Shown piece after piece: positions 26,290 through 36,929 of a stretch of DNA of 50,305 nucleotides; position 1 is the stretch's first letter; each line of letters opens with the position of its first letter. The notes beneath the pieces are model-generated. The model searched no databases and was not told where the DNA came from. It worked only from the letters and a program-made list of their open reading frames with translations. Made by a program: the position numbers and the translations under genes. Origin of the DNA: a bacterium (GTDB lineage Bacteria > Planctomycetota > Phycisphaerae > Phycisphaerales > SM1A02); NCBI GenBank assembly GCA_029977865.1, contig JAPOKA010000013.1, forward strand, positions 1 to 50,305, read 5' to 3'.

Positions 26290-26365
26290 CGGCGAAGTCT
26301 AGCGATCGGCGCGCAGGCTCCCCGCTTCAACGACCGCTCCGTCGGGTCCGAACATCCCCCGCCAG

Positions 26366-27928
26366 TCAGCCGGTCCAGTTGCCGAGCTGGATGCTCAGAT
26401 CGGCACCGTTGACCAGTCCATCCGCGTTCAAGTCGCTCGGAGAGCAGGCCGGATCGGTCACCTCGCCCCAGCATCCGAGCAGGATCGCGAGGTCGGCGCC
26501 GTTGACCATGCCGTCGTGGTTGAGGTCGCCCGGGATCCCAGGCATGTCGGTCTCCGGCATGAGCCACGCCACTGCCACCGAGGTCGAGGTGGCACCCGGG
26601 ACCCGGTAGATCTCAAAGACGTAGTCTCCCGGCGCCAGATCGCGCACCACCAGAAGTTCGACGTTGTCGACCGCGCTCTCGCTCACGACATTGCCGGAGG
26701 CGAAGTACGAGAGTCCCGCATCGCCGGTCAGCGGGATCAGGGTGGTCCCCTCGACCCGGGAGAGGGTGAGATCGATGTTCATGAGGCTGTAACTGGTGAA
26801 GGTGCTCGGCACGTACCTCGGCCAAGTGGCCAGGATCACAACCTCGTCGACCTGCTCGCCGATCGTGAATCGCCAGTAGCGACGCGTTCCCGATCCAATG
26901 CCGGTCCTGCTCCAACCTCGATTGGTCGCGTTCGAGGACGCCGGTACCGTCGAGGAAGGAGGCTGCTCGCCTCCCGTCAGAAGAAGGTGTGCGCGGTTCG
27001 CGTTCACGAATCCGGCTCCCCAGGTGGAGTCGAGCGGGCTCGACGTCACGCCTCGATCCGGCCCCTTGGCAGCAGGCTGATTGGACCAGGTCTCGGCATG
27101 GGTGGCCGACGCCAGGATCACCGCCTTGATGACCTGATCGTCCGACGCGTCCGGGTTGCCCGCGAGGTCCGGATCGGTCTCGGCGGTCTCAAGCAGGATC
27201 GCCGCGACTGCAGACACGATCGGAGTCGCCGTGCTCGACGCTCCGACGCTCTCGACTGCGATGTCCGGCTTCATGCGGCCCTCGCCGTCGCGTCCGCCCC
27301 CGGGCGTCAGGCCGTGCGAGGTGTTCAGGGCTCCAACGGTGATCCCGTTGTACTGACTCGACATCAGGTACGCGGGCGGCGAACTCGCGTTGTTCCCGAT
27401 GCCGACCATGCTGAGCGTGTTGTCTCGAGAGACCTGGTAGTCGAAGCGCCTCAACACATTGTTGCCGGAGGCCGCGTCCTCGCCGCTGGCGACCCAACTG
27501 TGGTTGAAGAGCCCCAGACCAGCCGGCGGGAGCAGCGGCGCACCGCCGCCGAAGTTCAGCAGTCCACCCTGGAGGAAGTTGAGCGCCTCCCAGGACCAGT
27601 CGGTCTCCAGGCCTGAACATCGCTGCACGTAGGTTGCAATGACGGAACTCGCGTGCGCGCTCACCCCCGACGGGCCACTCATTTCGATCACCGAGTACGC
27701 AACTCCGAAACTGCTCGAGTTGGGCTTGTAGCTGGTGCCCTGCAGCGCCTCTACTTGACCGACCCCAACGCCCGCGCCGGTCGGAGTCGCCTCCCCCAGC
27801 CGATCATGCAGTTCGGCGAATCCATCCGCCAACTGCCCCACGGCGGTGCCCGCGACCGAAGCGAGCCCCAGGACGCCCGTCATGGCAGTCCCGGCGAAAC
27901 GAGATTGGGAGAGTTGGCGCATGGACAT
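26366..27928 (-). CDS. Secreted S8 (subtilase)-like protein with dockerin/EF-hand type repeats
   Basis: A 520-residue secreted protein; the ATG at 27928 has GAGG 8 bases upstream and is followed by a signal peptide (MTGVLGLASVAGTAVGQ). The body aligns loosely with subtilases: GVGVGQVEA at the Asp region (Glu in the Asp position), AHASSV at the His region, FNHSW near the oxyanion Asn, and GASSTATPIVSAVAAIL at the Ser region. A C-terminal beta domain follows, then two dockerin-like calcium repeats (DLNHDGMVNGADLAILLG and DLNADGLVNGADLSIQLG), the typical planctomycete C-terminal tail. Proteolytic activity is uncertain because of the D-to-E change. Confidence 0.8.
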   Translation of the reverse strand: MSMRQLSQSRFAGTAMTGVLGLASVAGTAVGQLADGFAELHDRLGEATPTGAGVGVGQVEALQGTSYKPNSSSFGVAYSVIEMSGPSGVSAHASSVIATYVQRCSGLETDWSWEALNFLQGGLLNFGGGAPLLPPAGLGLFNHSWVASGEDAASGNNVLRRFDYQVSRDNTLSMVGIGNNASSPPAYLMSSQYNGITVGALNTSHGLTPGGGRDGEGRMKPDIAVESVGASSTATPIVSAVAAILLETAETDPDLAGNPDASDDQVIKAVILASATHAETWSNQPAAKGPDRGVTSSPLDSTWGAGFVNANRAHLLLTGGEQPPSSTVPASSNATNRGWSRTGIGSGTRRYWRFTIGEQVDEVVILATWPRYVPSTFTSYSLMNIDLTLSRVEGTTLIPLTGDAGLSYFASGNVVSESAVDNVELLVVRDLAPGDYVFEIYRVPGATSTSVAVAWLMPETDMPGIPGDLNHDGMVNGADLAILLGCWGEVTDPACSPSDLNADGLVNGADLSIQLGNWTG

Positions 27929-28114
27929 GATCAAGCCTCTATTGTGGAATCTGCTGCCGGAAGAGGGGTCTGTCATTCCCTCGCTCCTGATCGTGAAGAA
28001 TGGACCACAGGCACGGCGAGATCAAGGTAAAACCCCTAGGTATCCGCGACTCGGACTTCGGGTTCACCAAAACTTCTCGGTCTTCCCCCCCCAGTTTCGA
28101 GTTCCTGACCGCCC

Positions 28115-29068
28115 ATGAGGGAAGTTGTGATTGCCACCGAAGCCGTCGACTCCAAGCCTGCGGCTTGGCTCGCCGAGCGGTGCGAGATCGAGTTTGCGGG
28201 ACCGGAAACTGCTCGATTCGCCGAGGTCGCCGCATCCGCCGAGGGGCTGATCGTCCGTACATACACCCAGGTGGACGAGTCGCTGCTCGACCGCATGCCC
28301 CGCCTGCGGGTCGTGGGGCGTGCCGGCGTGGGACTTGAGAACATCGATCTCGCGGCCTGCCATCGGCGCGGCATTCGCGTGGTCCACACCCCCGAGGCAA
28401 ACACGCAGGCGGTGGTCGAGTACGTCGTCGCACTTCTCTGCGACGCGCTGCGGCCGAGGCTGGTGCTCTCTGAGGCAATCACCGAATCGCGCTGGCATGA
28501 ACTTCGACGCGAGGTCGTCGGCGAGCGTCAGATGGACCAGCTGACCCTCGGGGTGCTCGGGCTCGGACGCATCGGGCGGCGCGTGGCGGAGGTCGCCGCC
28601 GCCATCGGATTCCGCGTTCGGTTCAACGATCTTCTTCCGCTCGATCGGCTCGCCGCCACTCGGGCCGAGCCGGTCGAGGTCGAAACGCTGTTCGCCGAGA
28701 GCGACGTCCTCACCTTGCACATCGATGGCCGAGCCGCGAATCGGCGGTTCGTCGGCGGCCGGCTCATCTCCCTGCTGAAGCCCTCGGCGACGCTGATCAA
28801 CACCTGCCGCGGGATGGTGCTCGACCACGATGCGCTCGCGGCGCATCTCGCGGCGAATCCCGGATCGCAGGCCCTGCTCGATGTTCACGATCCCGAGCCG
28901 CCGAGAGCATCCAACCCGCTGTGGACACTCCCCAACGCTCACCTGCTTCCGCATCTGGCCTCCCGCACTCGCCAAGCCACCGAGAACATGTCGTGGGTAG
29001 TTCGGGATGTGGCCGCCGTGCTCGAAGGCCGAGAGCCGCAATTCCCCGCTCCCGCCGAGACCGGGTGA
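28115..29068 (+). CDS. D-2-hydroxyacid dehydrogenase (phosphoglycerate dehydrogenase-like)
   Basis: A 317-residue NAD-dependent dehydrogenase. It has the Rossmann motif GVLGLGRIGRRVAEVA (about residues 145-160), the catalytic Arg in INTCRG, Glu in LLDVHDPEPP and His in LLPHLAS, all of the 2-hydroxyacid dehydrogenase family. The RAGVGLENIDL stretch resembles SerA. It lacks the C-terminal ACT domain of many phosphoglycerate dehydrogenases, so the substrate may be 3-phosphoglycerate, hydroxypyruvate or another 2-oxoacid. It lies just before eno, and both could act around 3-phosphoglycerate, which slightly favours a SerA-like role. It is divergent from the S8-like gene. Confidence 0.87.
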   Translation: MREVVIATEAVDSKPAAWLAERCEIEFAGPETARFAEVAASAEGLIVRTYTQVDESLLDRMPRLRVVGRAGVGLENIDLAACHRRGIRVVHTPEANTQAVVEYVVALLCDALRPRLVLSEAITESRWHELRREVVGERQMDQLTLGVLGLGRIGRRVAEVAAAIGFRVRFNDLLPLDRLAATRAEPVEVETLFAESDVLTLHIDGRAANRRFVGGRLISLLKPSATLINTCRGMVLDHDALAAHLAANPGSQALLDVHDPEPPRASNPLWTLPNAHLLPHLASRTRQATENMSWVVRDVAAVLEGREPQFPAPAETG

Positions 29069-30427
<1,359 letters not shown>

Positions 30428-30460
30428 ACGCTCGCCCCGTGACCTGGGCGTGGCCGATCG

Positions 30461-32269
30461 CTACGCGTAGCTGTGCAGGCCGGTGATCACGAAGTTCACG
30501 ACGATCCAGTTGAAGAGCATCACTGCGGCACCGACGAGGGCGAGCAGCGCCGTCCAGAAGCCCTTGTCCTTGACCCTCCAGCGAACGTGCACCAGCAGCA
30601 GGAAGACCACGAAGGTCTCGAGCGCGAAGACCTCCTTGGGATCCCAACCCCACGGCCGGCCCCAACTGTGGTCGGCCCAGATGGCACCCATCACCAACCC
30701 CGACCAGAGCATGACGAAGGAAAGCTCCATCAGCACCATGGTGACGCCGTCGAGCACTTCGCCGAGTGAAGGACCGCGGCGTTCTCCCGCCGTCTCGGTC
30801 CAGCCTTGTCCGCTCGCCGCGGTCGCAAGCACCATGCCGGTGCCGCCGGCGCGGGCGTAGGCGGGAAGCCCGCCGAAGACGCGGTGGGCGAGATAGATCG
30901 CCGAAGAGACGGCGGCCATGAAGATCAGGCAGTAGCTGAAGATGATCACGTTGGTGTGGATGTAGAGCCACACGTCGTGGAGCACCGGCATCATGTTCCC
31001 GATGTTGGGATTGAGCTGCACCGGCAGGAAGTGGGCGCTCATCAGCGCCACCATGCAGGCGACCGCGGCTCCTAGGGCGAAGAACCCCTTGAGCGGCGTC
31101 CTTCGCACCCAGAGCTCCAAGGCGATCGCCGCCACCGCCCCGAACCACGCTGCGGTGGTCACCGCCTCGAACATGTTGGAGTTGGGCCAGCGGCCGGCGA
31201 CGTACCACCGCAGCCCGACCGCGAAGGTCTGCAGGGCGAGGGCCGTCGCGAACACCGCGTACCCGAACCACAGCGCCTTGGGCCAGCGATACACCACCGC
31301 GACCAGCAGCACCGCCACGCTCGCGAGGTAGACCAGCCAGATCCACGTGAGGTTGCCCTGCTCGAAGTACCAGTTCTCCCAGGCAAGCCGGCTGCGCTCG
31401 GGGTAGAGCTCGGGGTTGATCCCCGGCAGCGCCGCCGCGAACGCCGCGATCGAGGCATTGGCCGATTCGGCGTCGCCCTGCCGCCAGCTCTCGACGAGGT
31501 CGCGCCACGAGCGGCGGATATCGCGGGCCGCCTCCGGCGAGAGGCCTTCGATCGACGGCAGCAACGAGATCTCGCCCGGCGCCGCATCCGCGGCCGGCAG
31601 CACCAGCTCGTCAAGCCCGTGCCAGCGGGTCTCCCCTTCGCCTTCGGTCGGCGGAATCATCCGCAGCCGCGAGAGCAGCTGCGCCGCCTCTGCCACGAAG
31701 AGAGCGCCGCGAATCTCGGACACCGGCCGCGCCGTGCGGACGAGGTCGGCTTCGAGCACCCGCAGCAGTTCCTGGACCTCGACTCGGTTCAGCAACGCCT
31801 GCGAGAAGAGCCCGCTCTTGACGGAGACCGCAAGCCGCGATTCCAACCCGGGATCTGCGGCGACGAGCGTGTCGGCGATCCGCTGGCGGACGCTCTTGTT
31901 CTTGATGTAGATGAGATCGGCATTGGCGTAGGCCTCGGGCCGGATCATCAGATCGAGGTAGGTGAACGCCGGCGATTGCCCGGCGATGCGCCGCGGTCCG
32001 CAGATCGAGTACATGGTCGCGGAGGCATGCGAGCCAAAGCTCTTGAGCCGCCCCTCGACGAGCACTGCGGCGCCGCCGAGCGGACCGAGATCGACCTGCT
32101 CCGCGAATGATGCCGGAGGTGCGGCTTCGTCAGCCGCCGACTGCGCCAGCGACGGCGAAGCCGTGAGCAGCATGCCCAGCACGGCCCAGAGGCGCAGCGC
32201 CTTCCAAACGAGCAGGTGCCCGAATCCGCCGCGTCCTTGATTGATCCGCTGCGCGAAGATGTTGCTCAT
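30461..32269 (-). CDS. ccsA: Cytochrome c biogenesis protein CcsA with long N-terminal periplasmic extension
   Basis: A 602-residue membrane protein of the system II heme handling machinery (ResBC/CcsBA). The C-terminal half (from about residue 305) has about eight membrane segments and the WWD heme-handling motif WADHSWGRPWGWDPKE. The N-terminal about 300 residues follow a signal-like segment and form a periplasmic domain (SHASATMYSICGPRR, IYIKNKSVRQRIADTL) not present in ordinary CcsA. The start overlaps the resB stop by four bases (ATGA), with a GGAGG seven bases before the ATG. It would attach heme to apocytochromes such as the CxxCH protein encoded at 36930. Confidence 0.92.
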   Translation of the reverse strand: MSNIFAQRINQGRGGFGHLLVWKALRLWAVLGMLLTASPSLAQSAADEAAPPASFAEQVDLGPLGGAAVLVEGRLKSFGSHASATMYSICGPRRIAGQSPAFTYLDLMIRPEAYANADLIYIKNKSVRQRIADTLVAADPGLESRLAVSVKSGLFSQALLNRVEVQELLRVLEADLVRTARPVSEIRGALFVAEAAQLLSRLRMIPPTEGEGETRWHGLDELVLPAADAAPGEISLLPSIEGLSPEAARDIRRSWRDLVESWRQGDAESANASIAAFAAALPGINPELYPERSRLAWENWYFEQGNLTWIWLVYLASVAVLLVAVVYRWPKALWFGYAVFATALALQTFAVGLRWYVAGRWPNSNMFEAVTTAAWFGAVAAIALELWVRRTPLKGFFALGAAVACMVALMSAHFLPVQLNPNIGNMMPVLHDVWLYIHTNVIIFSYCLIFMAAVSSAIYLAHRVFGGLPAYARAGGTGMVLATAASGQGWTETAGERRGPSLGEVLDGVTMVLMELSFVMLWSGLVMGAIWADHSWGRPWGWDPKEVFALETFVVFLLLVHVRWRVKDKGFWTALLALVGAAVMLFNWIVVNFVITGLHSYA

Positions 32270-34752
32270 GCCGCTCCTCCTGCCACCACGGCCTCTCGGG
32301 CCGCGGCCTTGGCGGCGCTCCCGGCCCGCGCCTGCGCTCGCTCGAGGTGACGTCGCTTGATCACCGGCTTGACGTAGAAGGCGTAGAGCATGCCGAACAC
32401 CGCGATGGTGCATCCGGCGAGCTGCGTGTAGATGCCGTGGCGATTGCCGACTCCGAGCACGGTGTAGTTGAGTCCTCGACTCATGCGATCGCCTTCGCCT
32501 CGCGCCGGATCGGGCGGGTCCCACTGCGCCTGGAAGTACGAATAGCCGCCGTAGGCGACTGGATCGTTGACGCTCACTCGCTGCGGCTCGCTCCAGCCAT
32601 CGGCGGTGCGGAAGCGGATCATGCTGGTCCAGTTGCGGATGCTGCCGCTCTCGCCGGTGAAGCCGCCGACGTGGGCGGTGAGGATGAACTCGTCGAGAGC
32701 GATCTCGGCCGGGAGCGGGAGGCGGCGGCGCGAGAAGATCACCTCGAGTTCCGATCCGTCCGCGAGGCGAACCCGCTGAGGGGCGAACCGGAAGCGGCGG
32801 AGCGCGTCCTCTGCACCGGTGAAGGCGTACTGGTGGAACGGCAGCCAGACCGGCGCTCCGCCCGGAGCCGCGAGCCGGATCATGGCGAAGTGCGTGCCCG
32901 CATCCCGGTCGCGCTGGTTCGGCGGCACGATGAACGGCTTGGTCTCGATTCGAGCCCGCGGCAGATAGCGATCGAGCGTCACCGTCAGCCCACCGGGCAC
33001 CTGCACCGCCGCACCGACCTCGACCTCGCGTGAATCGGGCTTGTCGGCACCAATGGCGTTGACGAGGCGAAGCCGCTCCTCGCCGGGACCCACGACGAGG
33101 GTCAGCAGGGCCATTCCGGTTCCGGGCCGGTAGCCGACCACGATCGACTCCTCGAGCAGCGCCGGCCCTCCGTGGGTCGGCCCGACCATGTCGGGTCCCA
33201 CGTCGCGGGTGAGGCGGGGATCGTCGAAGACCCAGCGGCGGACGATCTTGGCGTCCGGAGTGCGGATCTCGATGATCGCGATCGACGCCACGCCGCTCGA
33301 GAGCGGGATCTCGTCCTGCACCGCGACCACGCGATAGGCGTATCCGGTCTCGCCGAGATCGGTGAAGCCGAGGTCCTGCTGAGCGAGCAGCACCGCCCGA
33401 ATCGTCTCATCGGCGACGAATCCGAGCGCGGGAATCTCGAATCGAAGCGTCGGTTGGGTGAGGATCTCCTCGAACGCGGCTTCGCTGTCGACGGCGCGGA
33501 AGGCGAGCAATCCCCCGTCGGCCCGCCTCGCCTCCGCGTCGAGGGCCTGCAGGCGATAGGGGCTCCGCTCGCCACGATCGCTCGACACGGTGAGGAAGGC
33601 GGTGGGATTGAAGGGAGACTCCCGCCCTCCCGCCACGATCCGCGATCGCTCCATCGCATACCGCAGGTACCCGCTCACTCGAAACGCGACGTTCGCCGCG
33701 GGGTCGCCCGGCTCGACCGCCGCCACTTCGAGATCGATGGGATCGACGGGTGGCGAGACTCCCTCCGTCTCGAACACCCAGTCGCGATCGGCGATGTAGT
33801 CGTTGTAGAGCGGCAGGCCGTCGATGGGCCGCTCACTCCACTCCGCGGCGCCGGGACGACGGATGTAGACGGCCCAGTTCTTGGCGATGTCGTGCTTGAG
33901 GTAGAACCACTGCTGCGAGCGGTAGTCGAGTTCGAGGCGGAGCGACTCGTCGACGAGCGGCTTCCCCGAGACCTTGACCGAGCGCTTCACGGGTTGCTGG
34001 GAATCCTGGGTGAAGACCAGATCCTCGGTGTACTCGGGATAGCCCGCGATCACCTGCCGCAGGAAGCGCTCGCCGCGGGGGCTCTCGACCAGAAGGTTGA
34101 CGCTGTAGGCCCGCTTCCCCGCATCGACTCCAGACAGCAGTTCCCACTGTGGGTCGATGTCGACCACCTCGATGGCGTAGGTGCCCGCGGAAGTCTCGAG
34201 GGTGGTGCGATTGCCGGGAATCGCCGCCACCGAGACCGGTGCGGACTCGGGCTGCGGAGTGCCCACGGTCGCGTCGGTGTCCGCTGCGACGAAGCTCGCG
34301 ACCACCGAGCGGCGGATCACCGGCGCATCGCCCTCCACCTTGGTCGCGAAGTAGATGAAGCTGCCCACCGAGAGCACGAGGATGCCGGTGTGGATCATCC
34401 ACACCCCGAAGTTCACTGGCCGCAGCGGGATCCGCCGCACCGTGGTGACCGTGATGTTCAAGCAGATCAGCACCATCAGCAGGTCGAAGGGCCACCAGTG
34501 GAACCACTCGAACTCGGTCATTTCGAAGGGCCGCCACTGCCGGATCTGCGCGTGCACCCAGGCGTCCGGGTGGAAGAGGTTGGGATGGATCGGGTAGACG
34601 AGGCCCGCCGAGCCGACCGCCATGTAGGCGAAGAGCAGCGCCAAGAGCACGATGCCGAAACGGACACTGCTGAAGAGGTCGAACACCGCCCCGGCAACCG
34701 AGCGGAGGGGGCCTGACCCGCGGGGGTTTGAGGGAGCAGCGGATGCGGTCAT
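32266..34752 (-). CDS. resB: Cytochrome c biogenesis protein ResB, enlarged
   Basis: An 828-residue protein, longer than typical ResB. Three N-terminal membrane segments (SVRFGIVLLALLFAYMAVG; DLLMVLICLNITVTTV; WMIHTGILVLSVGSFIYF) precede a periplasmic domain of about 620 residues, and a fourth segment (LAGCTIAVFGMLYAFYV) is near the C-terminus, followed by a basic, Ala-rich cytoplasmic tail. ResB works with CcsA to deliver and ligate heme to c-type cytochromes. GYSYFQAQWDPP near the C-terminus is a family-typical stretch. ccsA follows with a four-base overlap. The large size is common for planctomycete homologues. Confidence 0.9.
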   Translation of the reverse strand: MTASAAPSNPRGSGPLRSVAGAVFDLFSSVRFGIVLLALLFAYMAVGSAGLVYPIHPNLFHPDAWVHAQIRQWRPFEMTEFEWFHWWPFDLLMVLICLNITVTTVRRIPLRPVNFGVWMIHTGILVLSVGSFIYFATKVEGDAPVIRRSVVASFVAADTDATVGTPQPESAPVSVAAIPGNRTTLETSAGTYAIEVVDIDPQWELLSGVDAGKRAYSVNLLVESPRGERFLRQVIAGYPEYTEDLVFTQDSQQPVKRSVKVSGKPLVDESLRLELDYRSQQWFYLKHDIAKNWAVYIRRPGAAEWSERPIDGLPLYNDYIADRDWVFETEGVSPPVDPIDLEVAAVEPGDPAANVAFRVSGYLRYAMERSRIVAGGRESPFNPTAFLTVSSDRGERSPYRLQALDAEARRADGGLLAFRAVDSEAAFEEILTQPTLRFEIPALGFVADETIRAVLLAQQDLGFTDLGETGYAYRVVAVQDEIPLSSGVASIAIIEIRTPDAKIVRRWVFDDPRLTRDVGPDMVGPTHGGPALLEESIVVGYRPGTGMALLTLVVGPGEERLRLVNAIGADKPDSREVEVGAAVQVPGGLTVTLDRYLPRARIETKPFIVPPNQRDRDAGTHFAMIRLAAPGGAPVWLPFHQYAFTGAEDALRRFRFAPQRVRLADGSELEVIFSRRRLPLPAEIALDEFILTAHVGGFTGESGSIRNWTSMIRFRTADGWSEPQRVSVNDPVAYGGYSYFQAQWDPPDPARGEGDRMSRGLNYTVLGVGNRHGIYTQLAGCTIAVFGMLYAFYVKPVIKRRHLERAQARAGSAAKAAAREAVVAGGAA

Positions 34753-34898
34753 CGGGGCAATGGGAACTGTGGACGGAGGTCGTCGGGTTCGCCGGGCTCG
34801 GAGGGGCGGATCCAGTCAACTTCGCCGACGGTACCGCCATCCGGCGAGCGGGATGGTAGGGCCGAGCCTGTCGCACGATCGACCGGGCCGGCCGCCTG

Positions 34899-34934
34899 CG
34901 AACGAAGACCGCCGAGACCCGGAGGTCTCGGCGG
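34899..34934 (-). terminator. Terminator-like hairpin after the double-propeller gene
   Basis: On the minus strand an 11-bp perfect stem (CCGCCGAGACC / GGTCTCGGCGG, 34909-34934) with a 4-base loop is followed by TCTTCGTT. It lies 32 bases after the stop of the gene at 34967 and before resB, so it would separate the two transcripts. The T-tract is weak. Confidence 0.65.
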
Positions 34935-34966
34935 CAGTGTCGTTGCTTTCGTCGGGTGGCTCGGCG

Positions 34967-36637
34967 TCAGGACCCGCTGTCGGCGATGTCCCAGCCGGTC
35001 GCGGGCGGAATCGTGGGGAGGGCGCCGATTCCACTTCGCGTCCCGACTCCATTCAGCAGCCACACGCCGTTGGCGCCGGTTGATTCGTTGCGCCACAGCA
35101 GATCGGGAATGAAGTCACCGTTGAAGTCGCCTCGACCTCGAACTCGCCAGCCGCTGTCGTCCGGGACGACGTAGGGGATGATCAGCGTCGACTGAAGGGT
35201 GCCCTGGGTAATCCACCACCAGCCAGTCCGGCCCGTGGCCTGATCCCACCAGAACAGGTCGGCGGTGCCGTCATCATCGGCATCGAGGGCCGCCTCAAGC
35301 ATCCAGGTGGTCGACGGCGGAACCTGTCCGATCACCGAACTGCCAGCGAGGTCGTCGCCATCCATGATCCAGGCGAGCACCAGTCCGCTGATCTCGTTGA
35401 ACCAGACGATGTCGTCGTCGAGGTCGCCGTCGATGTTTCCGATCGCGGCCACCCGCCAGCCTTCCGACGTCGGCATGTTGCCGAGCATGTCGATTTCGTA
35501 TCCGCAGTCGTCGTCGAGCTTCCAGAGCCCCACCGCCCCGGTGGGACCATGAACCCATACCGCGTCTGGAGTGTGGTCGCCGCTGTCGGGAGCATGGTCG
35601 AACCAACCGGTTCCGACGAGCATCCAGCCCGTGGATGCCTCGATGGTCGGGAGCATCTGGATGTAGTCGAGCGAGGTATCGTCCATCCGCCACACGCCGT
35701 TGCGGCCGCTCGCGAGGTTCCGCCAGAAGATGGTGCTGGCGAATCCGGGTGATGGCGGCTGCGGCGGCACACTGGCGCCGACCACCATGCTGAAACCGTC
35801 ACCGGCGCCGATTCCCTCGTAGGTCCCGGAGGGAATGGCCAGTTCGCCGTGGGAGTTGCGGCCCCACGCCACCACGGTGCCGTCGGCGCGACGGGCCACC
35901 ACGTGATCCTCGCCGGCTGCAAGCGAGACGAATGATCCGCTCGGCCGACCCGAGACCAGGCCGAACTCGTTGCTACCCCAGGCCGCGATGGTGCCATCGT
36001 TCCGCAAGGCGAATCCTGTGTGCTCGGTGGAGGCCACCGTCGTGAAGGAGCCGGACGGCACCGACGTGATTCCGAACTCGTTGCTGCCCCAGGCGACCAG
36101 CGAGCCGCTGGTGCGAAGCGCGATGTTGTGGTCGTCGCCGCAGGCGACGGCGCTGTAGGTGCCGCCCGGGACGCTGCCCATGCCGTCGCTTGCATCCCCG
36201 AAGGCAACGAGGTTGCCGTTGCTCCGAATCGCGAGCGAATGCTCCCCTTGGGCTGCGATGGCGACATAAACGCCGGAAGGCGGCGAGGCTTGTCCCAGGT
36301 TGTTCCGGCCCCAGGCGGCGATGCTGCCGTCGGTTCGCAACGCCAAACCGTGATGCGCTCCGGCGGCCACCTTGGTGAACTCGCCGCTCGGCACCGAGAG
36401 TTGTCCGTAGAGCGACTCGCCCCAGGCGACCAGAGAGCCGTTGCTGCGGCGGGCCACTGCGAAGCCGTCGCCGCCCGAGACCTCGACCACGCCGGAGGAT
36501 GGGGGCGTTCCGGGGGGCGTGTCGCCAATCACCATCACGCCACCCGAAGACCAGGCTGTAGAACTGAGTGCAGTCGCCACCGACGCAGCCGCAAGCAGGC
36601 GAGCAGGCGATCGGTCCAATCGAGAGGAACGGTTCAT
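34967..36637 (-). CDS. Secreted double beta-propeller protein (RCC1-like plus FG-GAP/VCBS-like)
   Basis: A 556-residue protein with a Sec signal (LLAAASVATALSSTAWS) and GGAG nine bases before the ATG. Residues about 50-287 contain at least six RCC1-like repeats of the form VAWG-N-GQ-VPSG-F-VAAG-H-LALR-DG. Residues about 300-553 contain four FG-GAP-like repeats (WRNLASGRNGVWRMDD, WVHGPTGAVGLWKLDD, WFNEISGLVLAWIMDG, WWDQATGRTGWWWI, WRNESTGANGVWLLNG). Each half would form a propeller, probably a binding scaffold on the cell surface. No catalytic motif or anchor is visible; it ends in DSGS. Confidence 0.85.
   Translation of the reverse strand: MNRSSRLDRSPARLLAAASVATALSSTAWSSGGVMVIGDTPPGTPPSSGVVEVSGGDGFAVARRSNGSLVAWGESLYGQLSVPSGEFTKVAAGAHHGLALRTDGSIAAWGRNNLGQASPPSGVYVAIAAQGEHSLAIRSNGNLVAFGDASDGMGSVPGGTYSAVACGDDHNIALRTSGSLVAWGSNEFGITSVPSGSFTTVASTEHTGFALRNDGTIAAWGSNEFGLVSGRPSGSFVSLAAGEDHVVARRADGTVVAWGRNSHGELAIPSGTYEGIGAGDGFSMVVGASVPPQPPSPGFASTIFWRNLASGRNGVWRMDDTSLDYIQMLPTIEASTGWMLVGTGWFDHAPDSGDHTPDAVWVHGPTGAVGLWKLDDDCGYEIDMLGNMPTSEGWRVAAIGNIDGDLDDDIVWFNEISGLVLAWIMDGDDLAGSSVIGQVPPSTTWMLEAALDADDDGTADLFWWDQATGRTGWWWITQGTLQSTLIIPYVVPDDSGWRVRGRGDFNGDFIPDLLWRNESTGANGVWLLNGVGTRSGIGALPTIPPATGWDIADSGS
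35776..36490 (-). repeat. Tandem RCC1-like coding repeats
   Basis: Repeating units of about 38 codons within the gene at 34967, each with the pattern aWG-N-fG-vpsGsf-va-eh-alR-dGti. The pair WGSNEFG is identical in two successive units, suggesting recent duplication or homogenisation. Confidence 0.7.
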
Positions 36638-36929
36638 GAGCAGACACTCCGGTATGGGGAATCCGTCAGGTTAGGCGCGGAACTCCGCCTACCGAAGCGG
36701 AGCCGCGAAGAATGGTCTGGATACGCCCGGGTTGAAGATTCCTTCGTCTGGTTCGCGAGCACCCGGCTGAGGGCGGCGGCGACCCGGGCCCACGCTCCAC
36801 CACCGCGAGCCGAGGACCCGGGTCCTTGCCACCCCCGGCCGTCGAGCGACTGCAAGGGGCCGACAAGCCTCGGCAAGCGGCGGCCTGACCACGCGGACCG
36901 GGAGACGGCCCGGGCCGTAGACTCGACCC

